Shown here piece by piece: positions 5,388 through 8,065 of a stretch of DNA of 8,065 nucleotides; positions within the stretch are counted from its first letter, which is position 1; the number at the start of each line of letters is the position of its first letter. The translations under genes were made by a program, and so were the position numbers. Under the pieces are notes generated by a model. That model searched no databases. It was not told where the DNA came from and saw nothing but the letters and a program-made list of their open reading frames with translations. Source of the stretch: CAZWXH01 sp964637725 (GTDB lineage Bacteria > Bacillota_I > Bacilli_A > Erysipelotrichales > Coprobacillaceae). The stretch spans positions 1 through 8,065 of the forward strand of contig CAZWXH010000085.1 of NCBI GenBank assembly GCA_964637725.1, given 5' to 3'.

Positions 5388-8021
5388 ATGGAAAAATATG
5401 TTTACCTATTTAGTGAAGGTAACAAAGACATGAAAAACTTACTTGGTGGTAAGGGTGCTAACTTAGCTGAGATGACTCACATTGGTTTACCAGTACCTCA
5501 AGGGTTTACAGTGACTACTGAAGCTTGTACTAAATATTATGAAGATGGTCAAATGATCTCTAAAAATGTAGAAGACGAAGTATATCAAAAACTTGCTGAA
5601 TTAGAAACAATTACAGGTAAGAAGATTGGTGATTTTAATAACCCTTTACTTCTTTCAATTCGTTCTGGAGCTAGAGCATCAATGCCTGGTATGATGGACA
5701 CTGTATTGAATTTAGGATTGAATGATGAAGTGGCTAAAGGATTTGCGTCAGCAACTCAAAATCCACGTTTCGTTTATGATAGTTATCGTCGTTTTATTCA
5801 AATGTTTGCGGATGTTGTTATGGGATTCCCAAAAAGCTCATTTGAAAGAATGTTTGATAAAGTAAAAGAAGAAAAAGGTATCGAAAATGATACTGAATTA
5901 ACTGCTGAAGATTTAATGGAAGTTGTCAACATTTATAAAGCTGAATACAAAAAACATTCAGGTGAAGACTTCCCTCAAGATGCTAAAGTTCAAATGATTG
6001 AAGCAATTAAAGCTGTATTTAGATCATGGAATAATGATCGTGCTAATACTTATAGACGTTTAAATGATATCCCTGCAAGTTGGGGAACTGCTGTTAACGT
6101 TCAAGAAATGGTTTATGGTAACCGTGGAGATACTTCAGGTACTGGTGTTGCATTTACTAGAAACCCAGCAACTGGGGAAAAGAAACTTTATGGTGAATAT
6201 TTAATGAATGCACAAGGTGAAGACGTTGTTGCAGGTATTCGTACACCTCAACCTATTGCTACACTTAGAGATGTTATGCCTGAATGTTATGATGAATTCG
6301 TAAAGATTAATGCTATTCTTGAAGATCATTATAAAGATATGCAAGATATGGAGTTTACTATTGAAGATGGTAAATTATTCATGTTACAAACTCGTAACGG
6401 AAAAAGAACTGCTGCTGCAGCATTAAAAATTGCTGTTGATTTAGTTGCAGAAGGAATGATTACGAAAGATGAAGCTTTATTAAAAGTTGAACCAAAACAA
6501 TTAGATCAATTATTACATCCAAACTTTGAAGAAGTATCTTTACGTTGCGGACATATTGTTGCAACAGGATTGGCTGCTTCACCAGGAGCTGCAACTGGAC
6601 GTATTTACTTTACTGCTGAAGATGTTATTGAAGCTCAAAAGAATGGTGTTCAAGATATCCTATTAGTTCGTCTTGAAACTTCACCAGAAGATATCGAAGG
6701 TATGAATATTGCTCATGGTATCTTAACTATTCGTGGTGGTATGACATCACATGCTGCAGTTGTTGCCAGAGGAATGGGAACTTGCTGTGTTTGTGGTTGT
6801 GGATCATTAAAAATAGATGAAGAAACAAAAGTATTAACAACTCCAGATGGTAAAAAATATCATGAAGGTGACTATATGTCATTAGATGGTACAACTGGAC
6901 ATGTTTATGGTGAACAAATTAAAACTGTTGAACCAGAAATCAGTGGTGACTTTGAAACATTCATGGCTTGGGCTGATGATGTTAGAAGATTAAAAGTAAG
7001 AACTAACGCTGATACTCCTCGTGATGCTTTACAAGCACGTAAATTTGGTGCTGAAGGTATTGGTTTATGTAGAACAGAACATATGTTCTTTGAAGAAGAA
7101 AGAATTTTCAACTTCAGAAAAATGATTACTGCAGAAACTGAAGAAGCAAGAAGAGAAGCATTGGAAAAAATCTTACCATATCAAAGAAGTGACTTTAGAG
7201 AATTGTTTAAGGCTATGGAAATTTATAGTGTGACTATTCGTTTCTTAGATCCACCTTTACATGAATTCTTACCTCATACTGATGATGAAATTAGACAATT
7301 GGCACAAAGCTTAGGTATGACTTTTGATACTTTAAAAGCACGTGTAGATGGTTTGAAAGAATTTAACCCAATGATGGGACATAGAGGTTGTCGTCTTGCT
7401 GTAACATATCCTGAAATTGCTGAAATGCAAACAAGAGCTGTTATTGAAGCTGCTCTTTCTGTTAATAGAGAAGGGTTACATGTTGTTCCTGAAATCATGA
7501 TTCCTTTAATTGGTGATTTAAAAGAATTACAATATGTTAAAAACATTGTAACAACAACTGCTGATAAGATTATCGCTGAAGCAGGAGTGGATTTAGAATA
7601 TAAGGTTGGAACTATGATTGAAATTCCAAGAGCTGCATTAACTGCAGACAAAGTTGCTACAGAAGCTGAATTCTTCAGTTTTGGTACAAATGACTTAACT
7701 CAAATGACTTATGGATTCAGTCGTGATGATGCCGCTACATTCTTAGATGATTATTATAAGAAACAAATCTTTGAAGCAGATCCATTTGCAAAAGTTGACC
7801 AAGAAGGTGTTGGACAATTAATGAAAATTGCTGTTGAAAAAGGAAGACAAACTCGTCCAGATATCAAGTTAGGTATTTGTGGTGAACATGGTGGAGAAGC
7901 GACTTCAGTTGAATTCTGCCATAGATTAGGATTGGATTATGTATCTTGTTCTCCATACCGTGTACCATTAGCTCGTTTAGCTGCTGCACAAGCTGTAGTA
8001 AAAGAAAGAATGGGATTATAA
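5388..8021 (+). CDS. ppdK: Pyruvate, phosphate dikinase
   Basis: Interconverts pyruvate + ATP + Pi with PEP + AMP + PPi in the cytoplasm. In anaerobes it can run toward pyruvate, making glycolysis PPi-linked, or toward PEP for gluconeogenesis. The 877 residues are full length (Clostridium symbiosum enzyme about 874). Domains: N-terminal ATP-grasp nucleotide-binding region (1 to about 340) with GGKGANLAEM (20-29) and IRSGARASMPGMMDTVLNLG (91-110); a swivelling phosphohistidine domain with GGMTSHAAVVARG (450-462), where H455 is the catalytic histidine and T453 the regulatory threonine position; and a C-terminal PEP/pyruvate TIM barrel with GLCRTEHMFF (559-568), IEIPRAAL (744-751), FGTNDLTQMTYG (765-776) and GICGEHGGE (829-837), where C831 is the conserved acid/base cysteine. 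AGGAGG (5371-5376) stands 11 bases upstream of the ATG, longer than usual. GGT/GCT/CGT-rich codons suggest strong expression. It has its own promoter and terminator, and no PPDK regulatory-protein gene is adjacent. Confidence 0.98.
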   Translation: MEKYVYLFSEGNKDMKNLLGGKGANLAEMTHIGLPVPQGFTVTTEACTKYYEDGQMISKNVEDEVYQKLAELETITGKKIGDFNNPLLLSIRSGARASMPGMMDTVLNLGLNDEVAKGFASATQNPRFVYDSYRRFIQMFADVVMGFPKSSFERMFDKVKEEKGIENDTELTAEDLMEVVNIYKAEYKKHSGEDFPQDAKVQMIEAIKAVFRSWNNDRANTYRRLNDIPASWGTAVNVQEMVYGNRGDTSGTGVAFTRNPATGEKKLYGEYLMNAQGEDVVAGIRTPQPIATLRDVMPECYDEFVKINAILEDHYKDMQDMEFTIEDGKLFMLQTRNGKRTAAAALKIAVDLVAEGMITKDEALLKVEPKQLDQLLHPNFEEVSLRCGHIVATGLAASPGAATGRIYFTAEDVIEAQKNGVQDILLVRLETSPEDIEGMNIAHGILTIRGGMTSHAAVVARGMGTCCVCGCGSLKIDEETKVLTTPDGKKYHEGDYMSLDGTTGHVYGEQIKTVEPEISGDFETFMAWADDVRRLKVRTNADTPRDALQARKFGAEGIGLCRTEHMFFEEERIFNFRKMITAETEEARREALEKILPYQRSDFRELFKAMEIYSVTIRFLDPPLHEFLPHTDDEIRQLAQSLGMTFDTLKARVDGLKEFNPMMGHRGCRLAVTYPEIAEMQTRAVIEAALSVNREGLHVVPEIMIPLIGDLKELQYVKNIVTTTADKIIAEAGVDLEYKVGTMIEIPRAALTADKVATEAEFFSFGTNDLTQMTYGFSRDDAATFLDDYYKKQIFEADPFAKVDQEGVGQLMKIAVEKGRQTRPDIKLGICGEHGGEATSVEFCHRLGLDYVSCSPYRVPLARLAAAQAVVKERMGL

Positions 8022-8028
8022 AATTTTT

Positions 8029-8063
8029 AAAGAAACATGATGAATTTCGTGTTTCTTTTTTTT
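8029..8063 (+). terminator. Strong intrinsic terminator after ppdK
   Basis: AAAGAAACATGA (8029-8040) pairs with TCGTGTTTCTTT (8047-8058), 12 pairs including one T-G wobble, around a six-base loop. The T-run continues to 8063. It lies seven bases after the ppdK stop and ends the transcript at the right edge of the window. Confidence 0.9.
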
Positions 8064-8065
8064 AT

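Noticed and set aside
6905..7111. 68-codon open frame on the minus strand inside ppdK
   Set aside because: Fully antisense to a conserved coding region, with low-complexity Ser/Leu-rich translation and no family signature.
7274..7651. 125-codon open frame on the minus strand inside ppdK
   Set aside because: It lies entirely opposite the conserved C-terminal PEP-binding domain of ppdK, has no ribosome binding site that stands out, and its translation matches no family I know. It is a by-product of the codon bias of ppdK.

Overview
The window comes from a low-GC, Gram-positive-type (Bacillota) genome. Codon use is strongly A/T-rich, ribosome binding sites are good GGAG-type sequences, intrinsic terminators have U-tracts, and a DarA/PstA-type cyclic-di-AMP receptor is present. 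An AT-rich gut firmicute such as an Erysipelotrichia member is my best guess, but this is inference; nothing in the window is a taxonomic marker. TGG is the only Trp codon in the genes read and stops are normal, so there is no sign of a Mollicutes code.

All five genes lie on the + strand. From left to right: (1) an AT-rich leader holding overlapping TGAT/ATCA inverted repeats (1-125); (2) dgt, an HD-domain dNTP triphosphohydrolase (126-1310); (3) darA, a small cyclic-di-AMP-binding PII-like protein (1378-1704), ending in a short intrinsic terminator with a UNCG-type tetraloop; (4) a GNAT acetyltransferase domain fused in frame to a full-length folylpolyglutamate/dihydrofolate synthase (1744-3426), whose Shine-Dalgarno sequence starts immediately after that terminator; (5) a 204-base gap with a terminator and a possible leader hairpin; (6) a DEAD-box RNA helicase of the CshA/DeaD type with a DbpA-like RNA-binding C-terminus (3631-5211) and its own terminator; (7) a well-formed sigma-A promoter overlapped by a cre-like (CcpA) site; (8) ppdK, pyruvate phosphate dikinase (5388-8021), with a strong terminator at the right edge. 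No gap exceeds 300 bases.

The first three genes form a loose nucleotide/one-carbon/second-messenger cluster: dNTP breakdown, c-di-AMP sensing and folate polyglutamylation. They may share a transcript that is attenuated before folC. The helicase and ppdK are each bounded by terminators and look like separate transcription units. ppdK fits interconversion of PEP and pyruvate in a fermentative anaerobe, and the cre-like site suggests control by carbon supply.

Most of the window is housekeeping. The unusual points are the GNAT-FolC fusion, the terminator-to-RBS junction in front of it, the cre-like site inside the ppdK promoter, and the repeats upstream of dgt. I see no mobile element, CRISPR array, tRNA or rRNA, and no evidence for a wholly new system.
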